Assembly: GCA_029259945.1 (NCBI GenBank)
Contig: JAJDEF010000012.1
Span: 124,001 to 188,000, forward strand
DNA from: Planctomycetota bacterium
GTDB lineage: Bacteria > Planctomycetota > Planctomycetia > Pirellulales > Lacipirellulaceae
Length of the DNA stretch: 64,000 nucleotides
Direction of reading: 5' to 3'
Shown: piece by piece, positions 8,812 to 16,766 of the stretch
How positions within the stretch are numbered: the first letter of the stretch is position 1
How the letters are laid out: each line of letters opens with the position of its first letter
Translations under genes and position numbers: made by a program
Notes under the pieces: generated by a model
Database searches by the model: none
Told to the model about the DNA's origin: nothing
The model's input: only the letters and a program-made list of their open reading frames with translations

Positions 8812-10014
8812 ATGAAGCTTCCAACGAGGACCATTCGTAGGTCGCTATTTGCTGTGATTTCCTTCTCGGTTTTTGCTGGGTGGGTGATCTCAGGCTCTCG
8901 TTCTTGCCAAGCTCAAGCGTTGGGTCCTTCGGCTCCGCACTCTATTTTAGGCGTGGATAGCGGCGCAAGCAGTTGCGGACGGGGTGAACCCGGCTGGGAA
9001 GCGCAAGGGTGCATCGATTGGCAAGCCTACGCCCAAGGCGAATACGTAGGCCACGCACGGATGCCTCATGTGGCCGAGTATCGCATTCGCGTGGACGATC
9101 AGATTGCGTTTGTCTTTCGTCTCACTCGCGAGGAGACATCGAAGCCTTACGAACTGCAGGTTGGTGACCGAATACGCGTGGAGTCGCTGACCGGCGATAA
9201 TGCGGCAGCACCTCAAGACTCGCCAGAAAACGATAATATCGGCCGAGAATTGGTCGTGCAGCCCGACGGAACAATCAGCTTGCCGTTGCTCGGTCAGGTG
9301 CGTGCAGCACGCATGACGATCGACGCGCTACGCGAGCATCTTGAAGAACGTTACAAAAAATATTATCGGGTGCCAACCATTACGGTCACGCCAATCAACG
9401 TAAACACCCGGCTGCAAGATTTAATCGAGTCGGTTGATGCTCGACAAGGCTCTGGCGGGTTGCAGTTACAGGTGTCGGTCACCCCGGCAGGCAAGCTTTA
9501 TTTACCAGGTCTCGGATCGGTCATGGCACATGGTTTGACGCTTGAAGAGTTAAAATTTGAAGTCGACGCTCGCTATAGTGCAACGATTCCGGGCGTCGAC
9601 GTGACGCCGGTGCTGGTCCAGCGGGCCCCTCGCTTTGTCTATGTGCTTGGCGAGGTGGGCAATCCAGGGCAGTTTACGCTCACCAGCCCAACCACTTTGA
9701 TGGGAGCCATCGCGATGGCGGGCGGATGGAACCAAGGTGCGAATCTGCGTCAGGTGGTCGTTTTTCGCCGCGGCGAAGATTGGCGGCTGAAGGCCACCAT
9801 GCTCAACATAAGAGGTGCCCTCTATGGCCACCGTCCTGCCCCCGCCGACGAAATTTGGATTAACGATTCCGACATTATCGTAGTAACGAAGTCACACATC
9901 CAAGTCGCTGATGAGGTGATCGATCAAGTTTTCACCCGGGGACTGTATGGCCTGTTCCCGCAATTCGCGAACGGAATTTTTAACTTCGATAACTTTAGCT
10001 CGATCGGCAATTGA
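8812..10014 (+). CDS. Wza-like polysaccharide export protein (Poly_export + SLBB)
   Basis: A 400-aa exported protein of the polysaccharide biosynthesis/export family that forms outer-membrane exit channels for capsule or exopolysaccharide. Residues 1-35 are a signal peptide (ending near SCQAQA). The Poly_export domain is seen at LQVGDRIRVES ... VQPDGTISLPLLGQVRAARMTIDALREHLEERYKKYY, repeated more loosely at VTPAGKLYLPGLGSVMAHGLTLEELKFEV. An SLBB domain follows: VYVLGEVGNPGQFTLTSPTTLMGAIAMAGGWNQGANLRQVVVFR, then DEIWINDSDIIVV. The acidic insert at residues ~125-150 is unusual. No Wzc kinase or polymerase is adjacent. Confidence 0.85.
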   Translation: MKLPTRTIRRSLFAVISFSVFAGWVISGSRSCQAQALGPSAPHSILGVDSGASSCGRGEPGWEAQGCIDWQAYAQGEYVGHARMPHVAEYRIRVDDQIAFVFRLTREETSKPYELQVGDRIRVESLTGDNAAAPQDSPENDNIGRELVVQPDGTISLPLLGQVRAARMTIDALREHLEERYKKYYRVPTITVTPINVNTRLQDLIESVDARQGSGGLQLQVSVTPAGKLYLPGLGSVMAHGLTLEELKFEVDARYSATIPGVDVTPVLVQRAPRFVYVLGEVGNPGQFTLTSPTTLMGAIAMAGGWNQGANLRQVVVFRRGEDWRLKATMLNIRGALYGHRPAPADEIWINDSDIIVVTKSHIQVADEVIDQVFTRGLYGLFPQFANGIFNFDNFSSIGN

Positions 10015-10030
10015 GGTGGCCGAGACTTCG

Positions 10031-10053
10031 CCGACCAGGACGGGCGGGCTATA
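10031..10053. repeat. REP-like repeat, copy 1 (diverged)
   Basis: CCGACCAGGACGGGCGG plus GCTATA. It is a diverged copy of the CCGGCCAGGATGGCCGG-GCTATG element and lies between the convergent Wza-like and cutA genes. Its CTA is the complement of the TAG stop of cutA. Confidence 0.7.
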
Positions 10054-10366
10054 GAAGTTGGTCGGCAAGCCAGTCGAAGTAGTCTTTGTTGCCGTCTATA
10101 ATCGGCGTGGCAATAACCTCTGGGCATTCGTAGGTGTGTAGCTCACAAATCTTCTGCTTGACGGCATCACACAACGACTTGCGTGTCTTGGCGACACAAA
10201 GCCACTCGGCGGCTTGCTCGACTTTGCCCTCCCAGCGATAGACACTGCGTGTCGGACCTGTGATCTGTACACAAGCAGCCAGACGCTCGTTGACCAGTGC
10301 TCGGGCAATCTGATCGGCTTGCTGCTCGGTGGGCGTGGTGGTCGTAATCTGCACAAATTCGGTCAT
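10049..10366 (-). CDS. cutA: Divalent-cation tolerance protein CutA
   Basis: A 105-aa member of the CutA family, small trimeric proteins with a ferredoxin-like fold linked to copper and other divalent cations. The ORF track entry is too long: the family start is the internal Met of MTEFVQITTTTPTEQQADQIA at 10366. Characteristic positions are LVNERLAACVQITGPTRSVYRWEGKVEQAAEW, then VAKTRKS and CELHTYECPEVIATPI. The family HPYEVPEI is changed to HTYECPEV. The stop codon falls inside the REP-like repeat. The physiological role of CutA is unsettled. Confidence 0.92.
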   Translation of the reverse strand: MTEFVQITTTTPTEQQADQIARALVNERLAACVQITGPTRSVYRWEGKVEQAAEWLCVAKTRKSLCDAVKQKICELHTYECPEVIATPIIDGNKDYFDWLADQLL

Positions 10367-10397
10367 GCCAAGATTATACCATGCCCCCTTTGGAAGC

Positions 10398-11480
10398 CTA
10401 GCAGGATGGCTCGCCACCATAGAGTCGCTGAGCCACCTCTTGGCAGTGAAAAGGCAGCCATTGACGCCGCGTGTAGAGTGCGTGGCCCGCGAGGTGGTTG
10501 TGAATGCCCGACTCAATTCCTCGATAATCAACCAACAATGTGGTGCCCTCATCAGGAACACGGGTTCGATGGCGTATCCGTGCGAGCACTCCCTCCTTCT
10601 CGACATTGTATTCAAGAAACTTGTCGAGCCGCCAATCGGCGATCAACGTTCTTACGGCAAAGGGGTTCGGCATAAGGTTCGTTCCGGCGATGCCAATTTG
10701 TTGGACATAGTCGCCGTCGGCTGCTTTTAACAGACGTCGCAGCTCGATGGGCCCTGGTGCTTGATACTCCGGAGCGCCCACGCAAGGACGATGGTGAACG
10801 AAATGCAATAGCTTGGAATAGCCGGCTGAGTTCCAACCATAGCGAATGGGGGTGCCAAACGTGACCACATCAATCGCCAAGCGACGAATCGGGTGTGCAG
10901 CATCCCCAAGGAGTTTTTGCACATGCTGCCAGACCGGCATATCGGTCTCGCGCCGCAACCAAGGCCGATAAAACGACCTTGCTGCTTCGAAGAACTGGTC
11001 TCGCGCCGGCGCATCGCTTCCTAACAGATTGGTAAGCAACGCAAATACATTTCCCGCATGGCTATGGCCCCACAACAGAATGCGAGGTGGCTCGGATTGC
11101 GAGTACTCATCTTCTGAAATGGTCTCGGCAAAGCGAGCAAGTTCGGCAAAGAGGCAAATCGCGCCGTCTGCTCGACCGATGTGATTATTTTGACTCGACC
11201 AATTAAAAAGCTGTATAGGAATGGTTCGCCCTGCGCCAGCGCTAAGGTTTTCTTGCATAGCGACGACATATCCAGGCGTGTAATTACCTGTTTCGCCGGC
11301 AATCAAGTCGACCGTCCGCTTGCCCAATCGCCGTAGCGATTTACTAAGCCTTGGCGTAAACCTCGAAAGCTCGGTCAACAGACCTAGAACATCGTTGCCT
11401 GCGAAAGTGCCATGCACACAGTAGACAGCGGCAACACGGGCGTTGCCAAACGCCGCCCCAGCAGATTGAATTGGCCCCAC
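10398..11480 (-). CDS. Alpha/beta-hydrolase-like serine hydrolase (lipase-like)
   Basis: A protein of ~360 aa with a nucleophile elbow LLWGHSHAGNVFALL (GxSxG as GHSHAG) and an upstream VYCVHGTFAGND oxyanion strand, typical of lipase-like alpha/beta hydrolases. A later VVTFGTPIRYGWN strand carries a lipase-type FGTP motif. The acid and His residues cannot be placed with certainty. The ORF track start at 11591 would overlap the upstream gene by 107 bases; the GTG at 11480 starts four bases after that gene's stop and still keeps the whole domain, so it is preferred. No signal peptide. Paired with the metallophosphoesterase gene, presumably one operon; substrate unknown. Confidence 0.6.
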   Translation of the reverse strand: MGPIQSAGAAFGNARVAAVYCVHGTFAGNDVLGLLTELSRFTPRLSKSLRRLGKRTVDLIAGETGNYTPGYVVAMQENLSAGAGRTIPIQLFNWSSQNNHIGRADGAICLFAELARFAETISEDEYSQSEPPRILLWGHSHAGNVFALLTNLLGSDAPARDQFFEAARSFYRPWLRRETDMPVWQHVQKLLGDAAHPIRRLAIDVVTFGTPIRYGWNSAGYSKLLHFVHHRPCVGAPEYQAPGPIELRRLLKAADGDYVQQIGIAGTNLMPNPFAVRTLIADWRLDKFLEYNVEKEGVLARIRHRTRVPDEGTTLLVDYRGIESGIHNHLAGHALYTRRQWLPFHCQEVAQRLYGGEPSC

Positions 11481-11484
11481 AAAG

Positions 11485-12978
11485 TCAGCCGTTTGTGGTG
11501 GAATGGAGCTGACTGCTGGGAGCAAGTGGTACGGCGAAGTGGGGCGCTCCGACCGGTATGCTTGGTGTCGAAATTGGTTGGCCCGCGGCATTGGCTTGAG
11601 TTCCTGAATCCACTCGGTAGTTACTCGTGGCTAGGGGATGAATTCCCAGCGTCCCGGTCCAAGTTTCATAAGGGCGGCCACTCCGTTCGTCATCTTTGAA
11701 AAACGCAAGATAAGTCATCGTGTCTGCAGCGATGAACTCGTGTTCTCGCGGTGCAAACTGTGTTTGTTGGTGTACCCGTCGCCAGGTGCCCGAATTGAAA
11801 TACGCTTGATGCAACACATAGCCGTCGGCATAACTCGCATCTAGCGGCACGACTTCCGATTGGTGCGTATGTCCATAGACAATATGCTTTGCCCGACGAT
11901 TGCGAAAGTCCTGTTCGGCCAACGCATGCGAATAGTAAGAGCTATGATTCGCTCCACGCAGTTCTGCAACCCATTGGGCAATCCAACTGGCCCAGCCAAC
12001 TGACAATCTCCGGCTAAATTTCAGCGCTTTCTGCAAGCCATCGACAATATCGACCGGGCACCAAGTATCGCGCTGCTGGACGAAGGGGTGTTCGAGAAAC
12101 TCGTCGGCCAAACTGTCCCAGATTTTCTTTACCTCTTTGCGAATCGAAGGCTGCGGACAGCTTCGCTCCAAGAGACCGTCAATCCAAACCGGGATTAATA
12201 GCAACGGACGAATGTTATCGATTTCGCGCAAACCCGCTAGCGCCGTGTTGGGTAAATCGTCGCCAAGCTCTTGCATCACCTTGACGCCAAACCGATTGAG
12301 CAACTCCACAACGATCACATCCCCTAGACTACTGGCATCTCGATCACCTTCGTAATTGAACGGGTCGTAAACGTCGCCATGACGGGCGAACACTTTGTGC
12401 CGTCGCATGACTTGCACCAGTTCATTGCTTTCCCAAATCTCATGCGGAAAAGGTGCCTCGGGATAAGTAGCCAACCCCATGTGCGAGGCAATCTGTCGCC
12501 TCAGTTGATTGTAGTTCTCACCAGGCAGATGGTAGAACCAATCGTGATTGCCAACCATGTAATGAATGCGTACCGGAACTCGCTGCAATTCGCCGCCGGC
12601 TAGGCGTCCCTCGTTGGTGGCAGCCGGAAGAGCGACGCCGTGCTGCGCCAACTTGCGAAACTCGCCCAAGGCTTGTGCATTCTGAACGAGGATATCTCGG
12701 GTGATTTCCGAAACCATGTCGAACAAGGCGGGCGACTTCACATCATCCCAAGGCCGCACTCGACTATTCAGCCACTTGGTGGAACGAATGGGATCCAGCA
12801 CGTCGCCAAGCAGCAAAAGATCGATGCGATCAATAGGGCGATAACTGCCATCGCGTCTTCGCGAAGCGCTCATGCCAAGATCAGACAAACGCTCGCCGAG
12901 CAAATGAAATGCTCCTGGCGATATCGTCGCACCGCTTGACCCATCGGTCAGGTGAAGATCGCTGATAATAACCAGCAT
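11485..12978 (-). CDS. Calcineurin-like metallophosphoesterase
   Basis: A 497-aa predicted cytoplasmic phosphoesterase. All metal-binding blocks are present: SDLHLTDG at the N-terminus, LLLGDVLDPI, MVGNHDWFYHLP, and IVYGHTHQSE near residue 400. A large helical region (about residues 190-370) separates the third and fourth blocks, so this is longer than simple members. The Met before LVIISDLHL (12978) is taken as the start; ATG 13032 would add 18 residues and has GAGAGG very close to it. The last ~50 residues are Ser/Pro/Thr-rich and probably disordered. Likely transcribed with the downstream serine hydrolase. The phosphoester substrate is unknown. Confidence 0.75.
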   Translation of the reverse strand: MLVIISDLHLTDGSSGATISPGAFHLLGERLSDLGMSASRRRDGSYRPIDRIDLLLLGDVLDPIRSTKWLNSRVRPWDDVKSPALFDMVSEITRDILVQNAQALGEFRKLAQHGVALPAATNEGRLAGGELQRVPVRIHYMVGNHDWFYHLPGENYNQLRRQIASHMGLATYPEAPFPHEIWESNELVQVMRRHKVFARHGDVYDPFNYEGDRDASSLGDVIVVELLNRFGVKVMQELGDDLPNTALAGLREIDNIRPLLLIPVWIDGLLERSCPQPSIRKEVKKIWDSLADEFLEHPFVQQRDTWCPVDIVDGLQKALKFSRRLSVGWASWIAQWVAELRGANHSSYYSHALAEQDFRNRRAKHIVYGHTHQSEVVPLDASYADGYVLHQAYFNSGTWRRVHQQTQFAPREHEFIAADTMTYLAFFKDDERSGRPYETWTGTLGIHPLATSNYRVDSGTQANAAGQPISTPSIPVGAPHFAVPLAPSSQLHSTTNG

Positions 12979-13153
12979 GGCTTGGTTCTCGATAACAGTG
13001 GACGCATGCGCTGGCGCATGGAACGGACGCATCCCCTCTCTGGGGTTCCTCGTCTTCTAGTCATCGGAAGGCGGACTGGTAAAGATTGAGGATTATTTGG
13101 AATGTACCGATTGCCTATCCGTTAGCTGGCAATTCAGATTTAGGTGGCGCATG

Positions 13154-13189
13154 AAAAACGCCTGCCAGCTCGACACCAGCTGGCAGGCG
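13154..13189 (-). terminator. Intrinsic terminator for the 81-aa secreted protein gene
   Basis: On the minus strand a perfect 12-bp stem (CGCCTGCCAGCT / AGCTGGCAGGCG, 7-base loop) is followed directly by TTTTT. It lies 65 bases after the stop at 13255. Confidence 0.85.
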
Positions 13190-13254
13190 ACTTGGTTTAC
13201 CCGCAGTACTCCTCGCACTCCCTACGGACAACGCAATATTTTGACTATCGCCTG

Positions 13255-13500
13255 TTAGTAACCGTAGTACACCACAGGACTTGCATAGACTACTGGTGCC
13301 GGACGGACATAGAGAACAGGGCGTCTGAGGATCGGCCTAGCAACTACTCGTCGAGCAATCGGATAGGGTGGCAACACCACTCGGGCTGCCACTCTTCGAA
13401 CTGGTGCGATACGCCGAACAATCCAGGCGTTAGCTTCCGAGGCCCCTGCGAATGTGAATCCGCCGATCAAAACTGTCGTGATTGCTAGTCTTTTGAACAT
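13255..13500 (-). CDS. Small secreted Arg/Val/Pro/Tyr-rich protein
   Basis: An 81-aa protein with a good ribosome site (AAGGAGAGGG) before ATG 13500. Residues 1-25 are a signal peptide (MFKRLAITTVLIGGF..., cleavage near ANA-W). The mature part is strongly basic and repetitive, with VRR, ARR, VVLPPYPIARRVVARP and a Tyr-rich end VYYGY. A clear terminator follows. Its own unit, with terminator and ribosome site, supports a real gene. It resembles small planctomycete secreted proteins of unknown role; surface or matrix binding to acidic polymers is a guess. Confidence 0.7.
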   Translation of the reverse strand: MFKRLAITTVLIGGFTFAGASEANAWIVRRIAPVRRVAARVVLPPYPIARRVVARPILRRPVLYVRPAPVVYASPVVYYGY

Positions 13501-13639
13501 GATTCCCTCTCCTTATGCAATGTTTTTGGCAATGGTGTGGCTGTTGAATGTCTCGCTGGCCGCTCTGCTCTAGCTAGTCGCATTAAGCGTGCCAACTTCT
13601 ACGGTGCCATCTCTAACTGCTTTCTAACAAAGCATTTAA

Positions 13640-13678
13640 CCCATGTCGAGTAGCTAGCAGAGGGAAACTCGACATGGG
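13640..13678 (-). terminator. 12-bp hairpin downstream of the 80-aa secreted protein gene
   Basis: Perfect arms CCCATGTCGAGT / ACTCGACATGGG with a 15-base loop, 120 bases past the stop at 13799. The minus-strand flank TTAAATGCTTT is only moderately T-rich, so termination is likely but not certain. Confidence 0.5.
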
Positions 13679-13798
13679 CTGCGCCATCAATCATACAACA
13701 GACAAATCTCACTTTTGACTGCACGTAGACTCGATTGAACGAAACTTTCCCCCCAGATCAATCAGGTCGACGATTTGACTGGGCCTTACGACGTACTC

Positions 13799-14041
13799 TC
13801 AGAATCCAAACGAGAACGATACGCCGCTGTGCCCACCGTAATTGCCATGATGTCCGTGGTGCCCGTGATGGTAGTAGCTGCTCCGACGATGCCCGTAGTG
13901 GTAACTTGGGCTGCTGTAGTAGGACGAGTGCCCTCCACGGTAATAGGAGCCACCACCGCCACAACGCCGTGCTTGTGCCGAAGAAGCCGTAAACATGACC
14001 ATACCAATAACCGCTAATCCGAAAATCATTTTCCTAAACAT
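13799..14041 (-). CDS. Small secreted Gly/His/Ser/Tyr-rich protein
   Basis: An 80-aa protein with AAGGAG ahead of ATG 14041. Residues 1-24 are a signal peptide ending SSAQA-RR. The mature region is low complexity: GGGGSYYRGGHSSYYSSP, then HHGHHGHHGNYGG and a VSFSFGF end. His and Tyr richness suggests metal binding or a structural surface role, by inference only. It has the same orientation and design as the 81-aa gene 300 bases downstream, and the two may be related small exported proteins. No catalytic motif is present. Confidence 0.7.
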   Translation of the reverse strand: MFRKMIFGLAVIGMVMFTASSAQARRCGGGGSYYRGGHSSYYSSPSYHYGHRRSSYYHHGHHGHHGNYGGHSGVSFSFGF

Positions 14042-14928
14042 CGCCGTCTCCTTGGGCCCGCGAGGCCCGCTAATGTAATCGGAGCTGCCGGGAAGCTCCG
14101 TGCTGAGGCACCTTGCCCGGCTACTGGGTACATAAGTCGCATTTGCTATGCCGTTGGCGACAATAAATGACGCAATTTGTTTATACGAAACGACTTAGAG
14201 ATATTTCACCTGATCGGAAATACAAATAAGCATCTTGTTTTCGATGTCGGTGTGACGACATCCGTCGTCGAATTGGCCTCACATGAATCTCCGTAACCTG
14301 TTTTCATATAACGAGTTAAGTAATTCCAACTAGGTAAAAAAACATGCTGAGTGCGGTTATTCGTTCACTCTGACTGTTATCGAAAAGCGAGCCGCCCCAT
14401 CGGTTTTGGCATGGCCTTTGCTTTAGTGAAAGTCGCAAAAGATTTTCAGTACGGAGCAGACGTGTTTGGAACGCATGACTGGGCCGGAACAGATAAGAGG
14501 CCAATACTGGGGTCGGCTGCAAGAAGAGGCACCTATTTGAGGACCTAACAGAAGAGGCAACAACCTGTGGCGGCTCGTCCCTCCCCATAGGGCCGCCATT
14601 TGTTGTTGCCAGGGTCCACTACCAACAGGCGAGCCAGGAGAGTTCATCAGAACCCACTTGGCTCGCTTGTTGCATATAGAGTGTATCATTATTAAACATA
14701 TGTACCCTTTTGCTACATTGCCTGCCGATTGATGGTCCCGGTCTCATCGGAAAAAAATAAAAACTTTGCCGCTACTTCCACTGGCCACCAAAAAGCCATT
14801 TGGTGATCACTGGATCTGTCTGAGCCTGGGGGCTTGTAAGTGGTATAGCTAGCGATCGTGGCAGGTTACCATGGGCTAGTCGACAACCGCTTGAGTTCCG
14901 TTCCTATCTTCGCTCAAGACAATGTCCC
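14042..14928. other. Long intergenic region without a supported gene
   Basis: About 890 bases, A+T-richer in the middle. The short ORFs here lack ribosome sites and family features. Structures seen: an inverted repeat GGAGCT-AGCTCC at ~14082-14099 in the leader of the minus-strand small gene, a 7-bp stem TGGCGGC/GCCGCCA near 14569-14598, and a 14-bp stem at 14623-14636/14659-14672 (CAACAGGCGAGCCA against TGGCTCGCTTGTTG, one G-T pair, 22-base loop). A small RNA is possible but nothing identifies one. Confidence 0.4.
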
Positions 14929-16746
14929 ATGCTCCGATCATCTAGCGAAAGCGCCAAACCCTTCCTCTGCATGGCCATGCTTTTGGCTAATGCGGCGATC
15001 AGCCTCTCCATGTCGACATCGTCGCTCGCGGAGCCGGTCCCAGACGAGTCTGTCTCGCAACGATCAGGTAGCCTCGGGCCAATCGACTTGATTAACCAAC
15101 AGATCCGTGCCGCTTGGCTAGATCACGACCTGCGTCCCTCGCGTCAAGCAACCGATGCCCAATGGTGCCGTCGGGTGTTCCTCGATCTGGTTGGTCGGAT
15201 ACCCACCGTCAGCGAACTTGACGCCTTCACCACACAAAAATCGCGTCAGAAGCGGCATGAGCTTGTCGACCGTCTGCTCGGCGAGGAGTATCTCGACACT
15301 TACAGCAACCACTGGGCAACCCTCTGGACCAATCTACTTGTGGGTCGAACTGGGGGCCGAGAGCGTCGCTCGCTCATCAATCGCCAGGGTCTCGAAAACT
15401 ACTTACGGCAGTCGCTACGAGAGAACCAACCTTACGACCATCTGGTGGTCGAGCTTATTACCGCCACAGGCAGCGCAGATCCGCAGGAAAAAGACCATAA
15501 CGGGGCAGTCAATTTTTTGGTCGAAAAACTTGACGAGGGCGGCATTCAAGCGACTGCCAAAACCGCACAAATCTTTCTTGGCATGGCGGTCCAGTGCACA
15601 CAGTGCCATAACCACCCCTTCAACGAATATCGACAAAATCAGTTCTGGGAACTCAACGCCTTCTTCCGCCAAACCAGGGTCGAGCGAATGCGTGACCCGG
15701 TGGATCAAAACCGCCGCACCGGGCGAGTCACAAGCCAAGACTTTGCAGGTGAAGGACGCGAGTTGTATCGCGATAACCGCCGCGAGATATTTCTTGAAGA
15801 GCGCAACGGCAAACTCGTCGACCGCGATGCCAAGCAGTTGCAGGCTGCACCGACTTACTACGAGTTACGAAACGGGCAGATTCGAGTTGCTTACCCAGTG
15901 TTCGTCGACGGCACCTCGCTAGCAGAGCAATATCACGACGAGGGATCCGAGTACGGCAACAGTGGCTATCTAGAGCACGTCGACCGCCGGCAAGAACTGG
16001 CCAAGCTGGTCGTCGACGTCCGTGATTTCGACCGCGCGATGGTCAACCGAACGTGGGCGCATTTCTTCGGCTATGGTTTCACGAAACCATTCGACGACAT
16101 GGGCCCCCACAATCTGCCCTCGCATCCAAAGCTATTGAACGAGTTGGGCCTAGCGTTTCGCAGCACCAACTTCGACATGAAAGAGCTCATGCGCTGGATC
16201 GTGCTGAGCGAGCCTTATGCTCTCAGTAGTCAAATAAACAAACATAATGTTAAAGACGATCCGAGAAATACGGCGCCACAGTTCAGCCGATTTTACTTAA
16301 GGCAGATGCAAGCCGAAACGCTCTACGAGTCGCTCTTGATAGCAACCCAGGCCGACGAGACCGTTTCGAACGAGCGCCGCTCAGCGCTAAAAGCTCGCTG
16401 GCTACAGCAATTCAACACGGCGTTTGGCACCGACGATCAGGCCGAGGCAACCACTTTTAATGGCTCGATCCCGCAAGTACTCACCCTGATGAATGGGGAT
16501 TTAGTGCGTCGGGCTTGTAGCACAGGCACCGGCAGCTTTCTTGACAAAATTGCGAACGATAGCGGCCTGACGAATCGCCAAAAAATTGGTTATCTCTATA
16601 AGGCCGCATTGGCCCGTCGACCTTCGAAAGAAGAAACCAACGTTTGCAATGAACTACTGACTTGGCGTCACGGTGACATTGTGACCACGCTGCAAGACAT
16701 TTGGTGGGCGGTGCTCAATAGCAACGAATTTATTTTGATTCATTAG
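14929..16746 (+). CDS. DUF1549/DUF1553 planctomycete protein
   Basis: A 605-aa exported protein of the family that dominates Planctomycetes. A signal peptide covers roughly residues 1-35. The DUF1549 part follows (IDLINQQIRAAWLDHDLRPSRQATDAQWCRRVFLDLVGRIPT, KRHELVDRLL, then MAVQCTQCHNHPFNEY, which has a CxxCH heme-like motif). The DUF1553 part follows (RQELAKLVVDVRDFDRAMVNRTWAHFFGYGF, LPSHPKLLNELGLAF, MKELMRWIVLSEPY, and a C-terminal LYKAALARRPSKEE). Only one CxxCH is present and no separate cytochrome C domain. It is followed after 20 bases by a DUF1501 gene, the standard pairing; a role in polysaccharide or sulfate-ester breakdown has been suggested but is not proven. Confidence 0.9.
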   Translation: MLRSSSESAKPFLCMAMLLANAAISLSMSTSSLAEPVPDESVSQRSGSLGPIDLINQQIRAAWLDHDLRPSRQATDAQWCRRVFLDLVGRIPTVSELDAFTTQKSRQKRHELVDRLLGEEYLDTYSNHWATLWTNLLVGRTGGRERRSLINRQGLENYLRQSLRENQPYDHLVVELITATGSADPQEKDHNGAVNFLVEKLDEGGIQATAKTAQIFLGMAVQCTQCHNHPFNEYRQNQFWELNAFFRQTRVERMRDPVDQNRRTGRVTSQDFAGEGRELYRDNRREIFLEERNGKLVDRDAKQLQAAPTYYELRNGQIRVAYPVFVDGTSLAEQYHDEGSEYGNSGYLEHVDRRQELAKLVVDVRDFDRAMVNRTWAHFFGYGFTKPFDDMGPHNLPSHPKLLNELGLAFRSTNFDMKELMRWIVLSEPYALSSQINKHNVKDDPRNTAPQFSRFYLRQMQAETLYESLLIATQADETVSNERRSALKARWLQQFNTAFGTDDQAEATTFNGSIPQVLTLMNGDLVRRACSTGTGSFLDKIANDSGLTNRQKIGYLYKAALARRPSKEETNVCNELLTWRHGDIVTTLQDIWWAVLNSNEFILIH

Positions 16747-16766
16747 TTCGAGAGGAGCAAATCACG

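Noticed and set aside
10049-10615. Long 188-aa version of CutA
   Set aside because: The first 83 residues overlap the neighbouring hydrolase gene and are absent from CutA; family start is at 10366.
14316-14689. Overlapping minus ORFs of 88-90 codons
   Set aside because: No ribosome site and no conserved features; they span hairpins in a gene-poor region.
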